From Maratus speciosus (Eukaryota > Arthropoda > Arachnida > Araneae > Salticidae), in the NCBI GenBank assembly GCA_963932465.1, contig OZ010795.1:517767451-517831450 (forward strand): a DNA stretch of 64,000 nt. Reading direction: 5' to 3'. Both the position numbers and the translations under genes were made by a program. The first letter of the stretch is position 1, and each line of letters begins with the position of its first letter. The notes under the pieces were generated by a model. The model had not been told where the DNA came from, did no database searches, and saw nothing but the letters and a program-made list of their open reading frames with translations. Below, one piece after another: positions 11,479-22,515 of this stretch.

Positions 11479-12491
11479 TCTATAAGCAAGTAGGTTTACA
11501 ATGGAACTCTATGGGAATTTGGCGAAATATTAGAGCTATCGCCAAGTTGGCATCACTTTTGGCGACTCATGTTGGCCACCAAATTTGGCGATATATCGCC
11601 AAGTTGGCGAGAAACTTGGCGGTATTTGGCGACAGAACAGCGTCTCCCCTATGGTAACCCCTTATTGAAAATACTTTCATTGAACTTCAATAACCAATGA
11701 CCGCCATTTTGTTTCCCATGCAAAACTAAAATTAATTAATTAATATTTAATTAACTATGGGGCTCGGCCCCCTACGAGCTACGTTAGCCAACCCCTTTCA
11801 AGACACCGCAGACTCTAAATGCACGCTAATATGATCGGCTTTAAAAAGATTTCGAAAGATTGAATTATAATTTAAAAAACAGTGGCGATCTCCCTATAAA
11901 CAGATTTCTATTCATTTCTCTTTGATTGGGGAAATTTTAACGCCAATTCCGCTGCGGTACTACTTGGTTATCCCGTCGACTAATTTCGCCAAATTATATA
12001 AATCGCCAAACCACTCGCCAAATTATACAAATTGACATAATTTTTATTTTAAATAACGAAAGAACAAATAAATTAGTACAACATTAATAAAAATACAAAT
12101 AAAACGTCGAAATAAAAGTAACTTGATGACGTAGACACGTGTAACAACATTTCAAAATAAGCTAATATAAAGGGAATTAAGTAAACAGAATCTTTGTCTC
12201 CCGGTATTTTTTAACAAAGCGAAAAGAAAGTTCTTTTAAATGAGACATTTTAAATTAATCGTTTTTAATCTGACGTAATTTTGACCAAACTATTCTTTCT
12301 CTTTTTAATATTCACGTGAAAATACTTGTGTTAGAAATAAAATATTATTTGCGCTTTCCTAAGAAAACAAGTAATATAAAAATCTTGTTTTTAAAGTCAA
12401 TTCCTACTTAGGCCATCAAAGAAAAATTTAATATAATCCCTTAAGATAATATTAGTTTTTGTTGCATTAAAATATCTCAATTTGTTGATTT
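11479..12491. repeat. Tandem duplication, copy A (period 1,013 bp)
   Basis: It starts TCTATAAGCAAGTAGG and runs through a TTGGCG-rich module, a CTATGGGGCTCGGCCCCC hairpin and the GGCGATCTCCCTATAAACAG segment. The next copy starts with the same words 1,013 bp later. The two differ at few positions. Confidence 0.8.
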
Positions 12492-13385
12492 TCTATAAGC
12501 AAGTAGTTTTACAATGGAACTCTATGGGAATTTGGCGAAATATTAGAGCTATCGCCAAGTTGGCATCACTTTTGGCGACTCATGTTGGCCACCAAATTTG
12601 GCGATATATCGCCAAGTTGGCGAGAAACTTGGCGGTATTTGGCGACAGAACAGCGTCTCCCCTATGGTAACCCCTTATTGAAAATACTTTCATTGAACTT
12701 TAAAAACCAATGACCGCCATTTTGTTTCCCATGCAAAACTAAAATTAATTAATTAATATTTAATTAACTAGGGGGTTTGGCCCCCTACGAGCTACGCTCG
12801 CCAACCCCCGTCCAGACACCGCAGACTCTAAATGCACGCTAATGTGATCGGCTTTAAAAAGATTTCGAAAGATTGAATTATAATTTAAAAAACAGTGGCG
12901 ATCTCCCTATAAACAGATTTCTATTCATTTCTCTTTGATTGAGGAAATTTTAACGCCAAATCCGCTGCGGTACTACATGGTTATCCCGTCGACTAATTTC
13001 GCCAAATTATATAAATCGCCAAACCACTCGCCAAATTATACAAATTGACATAATTTTTATTTTAAATAACGAAAGAACAAATAAATTAGTAAAACATTAA
13101 TAAAAATACAAATAAAACGTCGAAATAAAAATAACTTGATGGCGTAGACACGTGTAACAACATTTCAAAATAAGCTAATATAAAAGGAATTGAGTAAACA
13201 GAATCTTTGTCTCCTGGTATTTTTTAACAAAGCGAAAAGAAAGTTCTTTTAAATGAGACATTTTAAATTAATCGTTTTTAATCTGACGTAATTTTGACCA
13301 AACTATTCTTTCTCTTTTTAATATTCACGAGAAAATACTTGTGTTAGAAATAAAATATTATTTGCGCTTTCCTAAGAAAAATAGT
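12492..13385. repeat. Tandem duplication, copy B, truncated
   Basis: It repeats copy A closely up to CTTTCCTAAGAAAA and then diverges. The reverse Helitron end is written CTAGGGGGTTTGGCCCCC here instead of CTATGGGGCTCGGCCCCC. A 63-codon frame at 12482-12670 lies in the TTGGCG module. Its translation resembles the one at 49497-49694 (minus), but both derive from the same repeat. Confidence 0.75.
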
Positions 13386-13790
13386 TGAAAAGTATCCTCT
13401 CAAAATATCAAATAAATGTCTAGCGCAATTTGTAAATTTAAACCGTTTTGCAATATTATTTTGTGTTCATTTTATGTAATAACTGTAATGTGACGTAAAT
13501 ATGACGTAATTTCTCCTATTTAAGACTTCTAACGCATGTTAATAAATTTATTATTTTACAAATTCCTTTCTCTCTCAAAATTCACGTGTAATTATAGCTT
13601 TTATGACGTAATTTTTAATAAGTTCCTGGTTTATGTACATAATTATTTAATTCTAATTCCAAATGTTTTTTTCTGTTTATAATAGTCACGTGTAAATAAA
13701 TTTTTAATTTATCACACGTATAAATATATATATTTTTTAAGCAAACATTATTGTTTCCGCTGTTTATACAGTTGGCAACAGTTTAAATTA
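13386..13790 (-). repeat. Helitron interior segment, first copy of a 405-bp pair
   Basis: From ATAGTTGAAAAGTATCC to GGCAACAGTTTAAATTA it matches 14828-15235 almost base for base, in the same orientation. In the complete Helitron at 46130-47427 the same interior is found in the opposite orientation. Confidence 0.8.
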
Positions 13791-13796
13791 GTACAA

Positions 13797-14777
13797 TCTC
13801 TCTATTCTAAAAAAAAGTAACCACCGCTGTCACCGCCGCCGACGCCGCCGGTTTTGAATTTTTTGTGGCCGGAGGTCTTTCTTCGTTAATATTAAAAAAA
13901 CTGTTGCATACAAAAATATGAAAATCGGTAGTATTATAGAAAAATGTTTGATAAACACGCTGATGCAGACAGTTTTCAAATCGAAGAATTATTTAAAAAG
14001 ATATTTAATGCCAAAGTTGGACAAAATCGTTCCATTAAAAAAGTTTTACAGGAGCAAAAACTGTACATAGGAATTTAATCTTTTTTAGATCATTTTATGC
14101 GTCAGAATTTCCCGGTGTGCAAATTGCAGTTAGTTTTTTAATTTGAATAATTTTTCGAGGTTTTATTTCTATTTTAAATTCAAATTTTCAGCATTTCGAG
14201 AGATATTTTTTACAAATTTTAGAAAATTGTATTAATTTAAACTGTTGCCAACTGTATAAACAGCGTAAACAGTAATGTTTGCTTCAAATTAAAAATTTAT
14301 TTTACACGTGACTATTATAAACAAAAAATATAAAAAGCAGGAACTCATTGAAAAATACGTCATAAAAACTATAGTTACACGTGAATTTTAAATGAGAAAG
14401 AATATTGTAAAATAATAAATTCAGAAAAATGCGTTAGAAGTCCTAAATAGGAGAATTTACGTCATATTACACTTATTACGTAAAATGAACAAAAAATAAT
14501 ATTGCAAAACAGTTTTGATTTAAAATTGCGCGAGACATTTACTTGACATTTTAAGATGATCATAATATTTCATTTCTAACAAAAGTATTTTGACGCGAAT
14601 ATTAAAAAGAGAAAGAAAAGTTTGGTGAAAATTACGTCAGATTATAATTATCAGATTCAAATTATAATTCAATCTTCCGAAATCTTTTTAAAGGCGATCA
14701 AATTACCGTGCTGTTAGAGTCTGCGGTGTCTGAACGGGGGTTGACGAGCGTAGCTTGTAGGGGGCAGAGCCCCCTAG
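13797..14777 (+). mobile_element. Non-autonomous Helitron, complete ends, nested
   Basis: It begins A|TCTCTCTATTCTAAAA and ends GGGGGCAGAGCCCCCTAG|T. The 3' hairpin (GGGGGC/GCCCCC) lies directly before CTAG. At 981 bp it carries no Rep/helicase, so it could only move with outside help. It sits between two near-identical 405-bp segments of the reverse element. Confidence 0.85.
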
Positions 14778-15669
14778 TATAAATAAATAAATATAGGGAG
14801 AGTGTGAGCTAATAGTAGGAATGGAAATAGTTGAAAAGTATCCTCTCAAAATATCAAATAAATGTCTAGCGCAATTTGTAAATTTAAACCGTTTTGCAAT
14901 ATTATTTTGTGTTCATTTTATGTAATAACTGTAATGTGACGTAAATATGACGTAATTTCTCCTATTTAAGACTTCTAACGCATGTTAATAAATTTATTAT
15001 TTTACAAATTCCTTTCTCTCTTAAAATTCACGTGTAATTATAGTTTTTATGACGTAATTTTTAATAAGTTCCTGCTTTTTGTACATAATTATTTAATTCT
15101 AATTCCAAATGTTTTTTTCTGTTTATAATAGTCACGTGTAAATAAATTTTTAATTTATTACACGTATAATTTTTTTTTTTTTTTAAGCAAACATTATTGT
15201 TTCCGCTGTTTATACAGTTGGCAACAGTTTAAATTAATATCACTTTCTAAAATCTGTAAAAAATATCTCTCGAAATGCTGAAAATTTGAGTTTAATATAG
15301 ATATAAAACCTCGAAAAATGAGTCAAATTAAAAAAATAAATCAATTCTGCACACCGGGAAATTATAACGTATAAAATGAACTAAAAATTATTAAATTCCG
15401 ATGTATAGTTTTTGCTACTATAAAACTTTTTTAGTGGAACGATTTTGTCAAACTTTAGCATTAAATATCTCTTAAAATAATTCTTCGATTTGAAAACTGT
15501 CTGCATCAGCGTGTTTATCAAACATTTCTGTATAACCCTACCGATTTTCATATTTTTGTATGCATTATTTTTCTTAATATTAACGAAGAAAGACCTCCGG
15601 TCACAAAAAATTCAAAACCGGCGGCGGCGGCGGCGGCGGCGGCGGTGACAGCGGTAGTTACTTTTTTAG
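14778..15669 (-). repeat. Reverse Helitron interior and 5' part, second copy
   Basis: 14828-15235 repeats 13386-13790. It then continues through the conserved segment TTCAAATCGAAGAATT in reverse and a run of GGC triplets (15618-15646) to GTAGTTACTTTTTTAG, where the insert at 15670 interrupts it. Confidence 0.75.
15618..15646. repeat. GGC/CCG triplet repeat in the Helitron 5' region
   Basis: About nine GGC triplets occur here. The same place in other copies has fewer or interrupted triplets (10931-10942, 13837-13852 and 46166-46183). Length varies between copies, as expected for a replicating short repeat. Confidence 0.8.
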
Positions 15670-15786
15670 GTAGCTTTCATTACAAAAAGCTACCTATTGC
15701 AGCCGTTCGGAGGAAAGCGATTTCAAAAAATTTTGGTATATTTTCATCGATCATGACCCCCAGACCCCGAAACCACCCTCCGTTCA

Positions 15787-15790
15787 AAAT

Positions 15791-15827
<37 letters not shown>
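15787..15827. repeat. TA dinucleotide microsatellite
   Basis: About 20 TA repeats lie between the insert's left part and the 325-bp array. Confidence 0.9.
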
Positions 15828-15828
<1 letters not shown>

Positions 15829-15839
15829 GAACTTTGTCA

Positions 15840-17230
15840 TACTCTAACTCTCGAATTTATGAACCGATTTCGATATAATTCGGTATGTACATAGTACATA
15901 CCAATGTCTCGACCGAGTTCGTTGGCCAGCTTCATCCGCCATTTTGTTTCAAAATGGCGGCCATTTAAAAAATTTAAAAAAATTTTAAATTTGAAATGTG
16001 GTACCAAAAAATTGAAAATTTAAAAATATTTTTTGCTTATGTATTTGACCTTTATACAAAGATTCCGGAGCAGTTTTTGTTTCGTCTATATCTTAAAAAA
16101 TGGCTGAGTTATAGCATTTTGAATTTCTAGCGTGGCTGACATTTTGAAACGTCCTGAATTTTGTCACGCGATAAAAGGCGTATTTATGAACCGATTTGGA
16201 TGTAACTTCTTTTGTACATAGTACATACAAATGTCTCGGCCGAGTTCGTTGGCCAGCTTCATCCGCCATTTTGGTTAAAAATGGTAGCCATTTAAATTTT
16301 TAAGAAAAACTTAAATTTGAAATGTGGTACCAAAAAATAGAAAATTGAAAAAATATTTTTTTCTTATGTATTTGACCTTGATACAAAGATTCGGGAGCAG
16401 TTTTTGTTTCGTCTATATCTTAAAAAATGGCTGAGTTATAGCATTTTGAATTTCTAGCGTGGCTGACATTTTGAAACGTCCTGATATTTGTCATGTGATA
16501 ACAGGCGTATTTATGAACCGATTTGGATGTACCTTGGTGTGTATATAGTACATACAAATATCTTGACCGAGTTCGTTGGCCATCTTCATCTGCCATCTTG
16601 TTTCAAAATGGCAGCCATTTAAAAAAAATTTAAAAATTTAAAATTTAAAATGAGATACCAGAAAATTAGAAAATGAAGAAGATTGTTTTCGTATGTGTTT
16701 GACCTTAATACAAAGATTCCGGAACAGTTTTTGTTTCGTCTATATCTAAAAAAATGGCTGAGTTATAGCATTTTGAATTTCTATTGTGTCTGACATTTTA
16801 AAACGACCTGATTTTTGTCATGCGATAACAGGCGTATTTATGAACCGATTTGAATCTTACTTGGTCTGTAGATAGTACATACCAATGTCTCGACCGAGTT
16901 CGTTGGCCAGCTTCATTCGCCATCTTCTTTCAAAAGGGTTGCCATTTAAAAAAAGAAATTAAATTTAAAATTTAAAATGAGGTATTAAAAAATTGGAAAA
17001 TGAAAAAGATTTTTTTTATGTGTTTGACCTTTATACAAAGATTTCGGGACAGATTTTGTTTCTGAAAATTTGTTCTTTTGTTTATATCTTAAAAAATGGT
17101 TGAATTATAGCACTTTGAATATCTAGTATGGCTAACATTTTGAAACGATCTTGTATTTGTCACGCGATAACACACGTATTCGCCTATTTCCATGTAAGAA
17201 GGGATGTGGATAGTATACATCAACATCTCA
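15840..17230. repeat. Tandem array, ~325-bp period, about four units
   Basis: The words GAGTTCGTTGGCC, TTTGTTTCGTCTATATCT and AATGGCTGAGTTATAGCATT recur in each unit. The GTCTCGACCGAG-type marker is found near 15903, 16233, 16560 and 16890. Units diverge toward the right end. Each has AT-rich palindromic steps around GTACATAGTACATAC. Confidence 0.85.
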
Positions 17231-17469
17231 GCCAAATATAAGTTACTTTAAATAAAAGCAGCTTGGATAAAGATGACTAATTTCGCGAAATTCTCATTCA
17301 TAATGATTTAGTATTGATAAAAATTAGTATTGAATCTCCTATATTCGGTTTCCACTAAATTGAGCTTCGTGTGTTTGAATAATATAAGTTGGCTTTTTTA
17401 AAATAAGGAATTTGAAAGCTACTTCTTCCTCCCGGCACTGGCCGGAAGGACTTTTTTAGAATAGAGAGA

Positions 17470-17880
17470 TTTTAGAAAATGGTATTAATTTAAACTGTTG
17501 CCAACTGTATAAAGAGCGCAAATAATAATATTTGCTTCAAATTAAAAATTTATTTTACTATTATGACTATTATAAACAAGAAAATATAAAAAGCAGGAAC
17601 TCATTGAGAATTATCATAAAAACCATATTACACGTGAATTTTAAAAGTGAAAGAATGTTGTAAAATGATAAATTCATTAGCATGCGTTAGAAGTCTTAAA
17701 TAGGAGAAATTACGTCACATTTACGTCACATTACACATTACGTAAAATGAATAAAAAATAATATTGCAAAACAGTTTAAATTTTAAAATTGCGCGAGACA
17801 TTTATGTAATATTTTAAGATGATATTTTCAACTATTTTTATTAGGATAGCGCAAATAATATTTCATTTCTAACAAAATTA
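17470..17880 (+). mobile_element. Host Helitron of the nest, continuation
   Basis: TTTTAGAAAATGGTATTAA resumes the forward Helitron exactly where 11310 left it. Compare the unbroken segment at 14208-14260. The match continues through the TGCGTTAGAAGTC and TTGCGCGAGACATTTA blocks to about 17880. The 3' hairpin end of this copy is missing. Confidence 0.75.
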
Positions 17881-18947
17881 GTAAATCTGCAGATCAAGAG
17901 CCTCAACGTCATCTCTGCAACTCATTGTTTTTAGCACATTTTACGTAATATTAATCTTTTTATAAAAACGAAATTTAAAGTTTTTAAATTACAAAAAGTA
18001 AAAAATATTTCCACGGTTTTAGATATTAGAAGAGTTAAATTAAACACGTTGTTATATAATGATATTCTGAAATTCTCACGAGCTACTTATTCTGGTAATT
18101 TTTATATAATAAAGCAGATTTCTTCAGGGGGACTCTGCCCTCCTGAACCCGTGTAATTTATTTTACATTTGTAATTTTCTATTCATTGAGTTAATGGTTA
18201 TCGTATATCTTCGGTTTCTTTTTACACTGCGATTTATAAGGATAAGGATCAGTTTGGACAAGCATTTTACGTTATCCTAATATCCATACAGCAGTATTTA
18301 CTTGCCTGCTAACCACAAACACTTGTATCTAATGGATAAAGAACTTTTGGAAACGTAAACTGATACATCTAATTTAGAAATCTAATACCTTTATAATTTT
18401 TGTTTCCAAAAAATAGTTTTGATTGCCATTCTGCAATATTTATATCTAAGATCTAATCTAAATATCTAAAAATGTACTCGATAGCATTAACTTACTAAAA
18501 TCACCCTAAAGTAGGGGAACTTCTAAACCTAACGGTTAATAATTTATCATCGTGTCCACTTCCAATTGACTATATAGATAATGGGCATTCTCGCAATCTT
18601 TTGACTTATAAGTTCCTGAATAATAATTTTTATTTTAGTACATGTTCGTCTGGGTTTTTTTATTTCATATAGTGGGGAACATCTCAGTGCTGCATAACGA
18701 TATTAACGAGATCAATAAGATTAAGACGATGTTGGGGGTCCAAATATCCGGGAAACTCCTATACCGTCCCGTGTCCCTGATGCTGATTTTTAAGTTTGGA
18801 GCTGTCTATATAAAATTGTTTCAATAAAAATAATTCGATGTATTTTTTCCCCTAAACTGGGACAATTGTTGTATATAAATATGTAGCAAAAAATTAACCT
18901 GCACACATTTTTACGGTTGATATTATTTTTTAAACTCTGTCCCTGGG
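17881..18947. other. Unassigned AT-rich DNA
   Basis: No gene is supported. The only structure seen is a GC-richer hairpin near 18128-18153 (TTCAGGGGGAC...CCTCCTGAA). The 61-codon frame at 18642-18827 shows no recognisable family. Confidence 0.5.
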
Positions 18948-19679
18948 TTTTAGATCAGGGGCGCCATTTCAGAATTTTCTTGGGGGGGGGGGCAAACATT
19001 TTTTGACAGATGCTATATAGCTAAAGGTAGGATCCAGGGGGGTCTAACTCTCCCCCCCCCCCGTATGAGAAACGTTTACTGACTTATGCTACAATAACAG
19101 TAAAAACTTCGAATACGGAAACTCAGAACCGATGAAATATTTCATTTTAGGCAGGTTTCCGTCTTAGACGGTAAAATTTTAATATATTGGACATGATTTT
19201 TTTTTCTTTTTAGACAGGATTCTATTATAGACAGGTGTCAGTTTTACAGGTATCCTCACTGACTGTTAAACCATCCGCTCTATAGTATAGCTCTGAAAAG
19301 AGATGTATTAGAGTAGAAAACGAAACCTGTCTATAACAGATTTCTTTCTAGAAGGGGAAAAAAAATTAAATTTCGTTGAAAAAACATCATACAATTATAC
19401 TTGCTAAGACAGAAACCTATTTAAATGGAGCTTTTTTTCTAGTCCCTTTCGAAATTTTACTTACAGGGGCGCCATTTCATGAGTTTCCTCACGAAGGACA
19501 AGCAAAATTTTTCTTTGAGGAACAGGGAACGCGGAAAATTGCACAACTTGCAGAACTGCACAAATCATACAGAATAAAAATACCGCACAATAAAACATGC
19601 TCTACGTGATTTTGTCTCCATGCCCTTCTCATTGCCCTTTCACAAGCATGTGATTATTCCACAATTTTTTTTTTTCAAT

Positions 19680-20345
19680 TTTCGTGAAAGTTCGCGATTT
19701 TTTTTTCTTTCAAAATCCGCAAAATCAATTCGTCAATGGATCACAGAAAAAAATCACGAATCTTGAAAATTTTGAAAAAAAAAAAGTCTCAAAGTGGTCG
19801 CTTAAAAAATCGCTAATTTCTTCAAACGACCATGGAAAATATCGCTAATTTCATCAAAGATTGCCAAAAGAAATACAGATTTCGTCAAATGATTGCACAA
19901 ACAGAAATCTTGAATTTTGTAAAAGGATTGCCAAAAAAATCGCGAATTTCGTAAAAGGATTGTCAAAAAATCGCGAATTTCGTCAAAAGATTGCGCAAAA
20001 AATCACGAAAATTTAGTCGAACAATCGCGCAATAAAATCAAGGAGAAATTCGTCAAACGATCTTGTCCAAAATTTTGTCCAACTCTTGCGCAAACAAATC
20101 ACAAATATTATTAGTCGGTGGCAGAAACAAAATCACGAATTTCTATAAATGATAGTGATAAGGAATCGTGAATTTTTTCAAAATAATCACAAAAACAAAT
20201 ATCGAATTTCGTCAATTAGTATTCGCGTGAAAAAAAATCCATTTCGTATAATGCTTTCAGAAAAAATCGTGAATTCCGTAAATCTATCGCGGAAAAAATC
20301 GCAAATTCCGTCAGATGATCACGAAAAAAAAAAAAAAAAAAAAAA
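19680..20345. repeat. AATTTCGTCAAA minisatellite
   Basis: A degenerate repeat of about 30-45 bp built on AAAAATCGCGAATTTCGTC and ATTGCGCAAAA. It ends in an uninterrupted A tract (20323-20348). Frames here are repeat translations. Confidence 0.8.
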
Positions 20346-21143
20346 AAATCATGAAATTCAATCAGTCATGAGATAATCAGCCAACGAACGTCATGAATAG
20401 GTCATGAAATTTGCAAATTTTGTGATCTGTAAGTATAAAAAAAATTTTCGTCAGTGATTTTCTGCAAGTGAAGTTAAATCGTTAATTTTTTCAGATTGTG
20501 TTTTCCCTATTGTGAGATAGTTTCATGTTAATCCGATTTTTCAAAGAAATTCTGAATATTTTTCCAATAAAAAAACTACATATTTGAACATTAATGGATA
20601 CTATATATAGATCTTCATTTTTTCTACAGAAAAGGTAAAATTTTTAATTAATATTCATATAAAAAGCAGAAATAAATGCACAAGAATTACTTTCATGTGC
20701 ATACATATAATTTAAAATTATTTAAAATACATTAGAAAAACCCAGAACGTTTTCAGTCATCACAAGATCGTCATCAGTGGGATTTAAATGTTATTTTCTT
20801 TGTGCTTATTTGAGAATTGGCTAGAAGAAAACCATTGTGATTAGAAAAACTCGTCAATGATTTTGATGAGTTTTCCCAAGATCAATTTGCACACAGCTGA
20901 GAAGCAACTGATAAAAAAAAAATTCTCACATGTATTTCTAAAATTAATCAAAGTACTAATTAAAGATATATGTCTCACCTTCAGGGAGTTCGAATAGTAT
21001 GGCTTTGGGAAATTTTTTTGATAATTATTATTTTTTATGCATAAGCATTTATTTAATGCATATGTTTTTATTGCAATAAAATCTGATGAGTTATTTTAGA
21101 GTTTGAGCAGTTTTCTAATATTTGTTTGAGTCTGACATTTGAT

Positions 21144-22418
21144 TAGGGATGCACCGAATATTCGGTATCTATTCGCTATTCGGCCATACTACCGAACATT
21201 CTGTTAGGCCGAATATCAAACTATTCGGTTTCCCGAATACTTAAAAAACCTCTTAAAAATATTTTTTTTAAACGTTACACAAGTTCTACTTTTAAATGTC
21301 AATTAATAAAGATATTCAGAATAATTAGAATCTTTAAATTAAAGAGAATGATTTTATGTTATTTGTTGTTTTAAAAATGTCACTTAAAAAAATTAACCAT
21401 TAATGACATATCATTTGTTCATGGGAATTAATAAATGTAGAAATGCAAGTTACTGAGTATTGTCTGGTAAATAATCCGTTTCTTGCTTTTTCGCAAACAG
21501 GGTGTTTCTAAACAAAATGGTAGAAAATTTCAGAGGTAGTAATAAGCATCAAAACAGGCAATTCTTTTGTCCAGTAAATCAGGATCGCAATTCACTTATT
21601 CAGTCAGAAATACGGTGTATCCCCAAGTCAAACTTTAATTTTCTTTTGTTACTTTAACAATAATGAAGGTATTGTAACTATATTGTCAACAGAGTTACTT
21701 TAATTTCTGTGAAATATGATAACATGACGAGAAGTGCTGGAAATAGCAACCATTCATATCTAAACAGCACTAAGCTAGACATTATTTTATTAAGAATGCA
21801 TCTAACAATACTTATACTGTACCACTGGCCAAAATCCAGTCTCTTCCAAGGATATCATCACATTCTATACAAGCAAATTAATGTGATGCAAATTTCGCTA
21901 AAATATCTTCATTTTTATACAGTTATAAACAAAAATTCTGCTACGGCTTGTACACCTTTCATTTTTGATGAAAGAAGTGGAATGATATGTTGCTTCTTGT
22001 TCAATATGAGAGAATTCTTTTCATTTGTTTGAATTAATTGAAGTAATGGAATTTAAATTTTGTTATTAAAAAATTTTTAAACCATCCTCTTCTTAAATAA
22101 TAACTCAAAACATACTTTTTTTAGTACAACATTTACTTATAAAAATAGTCTTGTTTATCAAAATGGAAGTATCTGTGCTAAATATTATAAAAAATTGTCT
22201 AAAATATAACTTTTTAATGCTAAACACTGAGATATAAAAGTATTTGGCCTGCCGAATATTCGGTATTCGGCCGAATAGATACTATTCGACTGGCCTAATA
22301 TTCGGTGTTCAGCCTAACAGTTACTATTCGGCAGGCCGAATATTCGGTATTCGGTTTACCAGCAGGCCAAATATTCGGCATTCGGTATTCAACAAAATCA
22401 CTATTCGGTGCATCCCTA
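21144..22418. mobile_element. Nested hAT-type element with TATTCGG subterminal repeats
   Basis: The ends are TAGGGATGCACCGAATATTC and the reverse complement ending GGTGCATCCCTA. The 8-bp duplication CATTTGAT is perfect (21136-21143 and 22419-22426). Many TATTCGG or CCGAATA words cluster at both ends (21160-21240 and 22245-22410), typical of hAT subterminal binding sites. The 107-codon frame at 21709-22032 has no recognisable transposase motif. The element lies inside the one at 18956-22507 and is therefore younger. Confidence 0.9.
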
Positions 22419-22515
22419 CATTTGATGGTTGATAAATTTTCTGAAATATCAAATTCCTTGGGGGGGGGGCAATAGCCCCCCTCAGCCCCCCTCAAATGGC
22501 GCCCCTGTTTTAGAT

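Larger units (their letters stand above)
15670..17449. mobile_element. Insert flanked by a 10-bp direct repeat, holding a ~325-bp tandem array
   Basis: ACTTTTTTAG occurs directly on both sides (15660-15669 and 17450-17459), while the uninterrupted Helitron has it once. This marks an insertion. The left edge has a GTAGCTTT/AAAAGCTAC stem-loop and the right edge a CCGGCACTGGCCGG palindrome. There are no matching terminal inverted repeats and no coding sequence, so its class is open. Confidence 0.6.
11311..17469 (-). mobile_element. Reverse-orientation Helitron inserted in the host Helitron, internally expanded
   Basis: The left border reads A|CTAGGGGGCTCGGCCCCC (the 3' hairpin and CTAG end in reverse). 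The right border reads TTTTTTAGAATAGAGAGA|T (the TC start in reverse). A and T flank the unit, as expected for insertion between A and T. The 6.2-kb content is composite: a 1,013-bp tandem duplication (11479-13385), a nested forward Helitron (13797-14777), a second copy of a 405-bp segment, and a foreign insert (15670-17449). No Rep/helicase coding sequence is visible. More than one insertion event could have built it; that the outer borders belong to one element is inference. Confidence 0.65.
18956..22507. mobile_element. hAT-type element with perfect 8-bp target duplication
   Basis: The left end CAGGGGCGCCATTT is mirrored by AAATGGCGCCCCTG at the right. TTTTAGAT is present at both borders (18948-18955 and 22508-22515), an 8-bp duplication characteristic of hAT elements. 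G/C homopolymers lie just inside both ends. There is no transposase frame. The interior holds a minisatellite and a second hAT-type element, so this is non-autonomous. A partial extra end (CAGGGGCGCCATTTC) occurs near 19466. Confidence 0.88.

Noticed and set aside
18642..18827. 61-codon frame with hydrophobic start
   Set aside because: Length is within chance for this base composition and no homologue or repeat support is seen.
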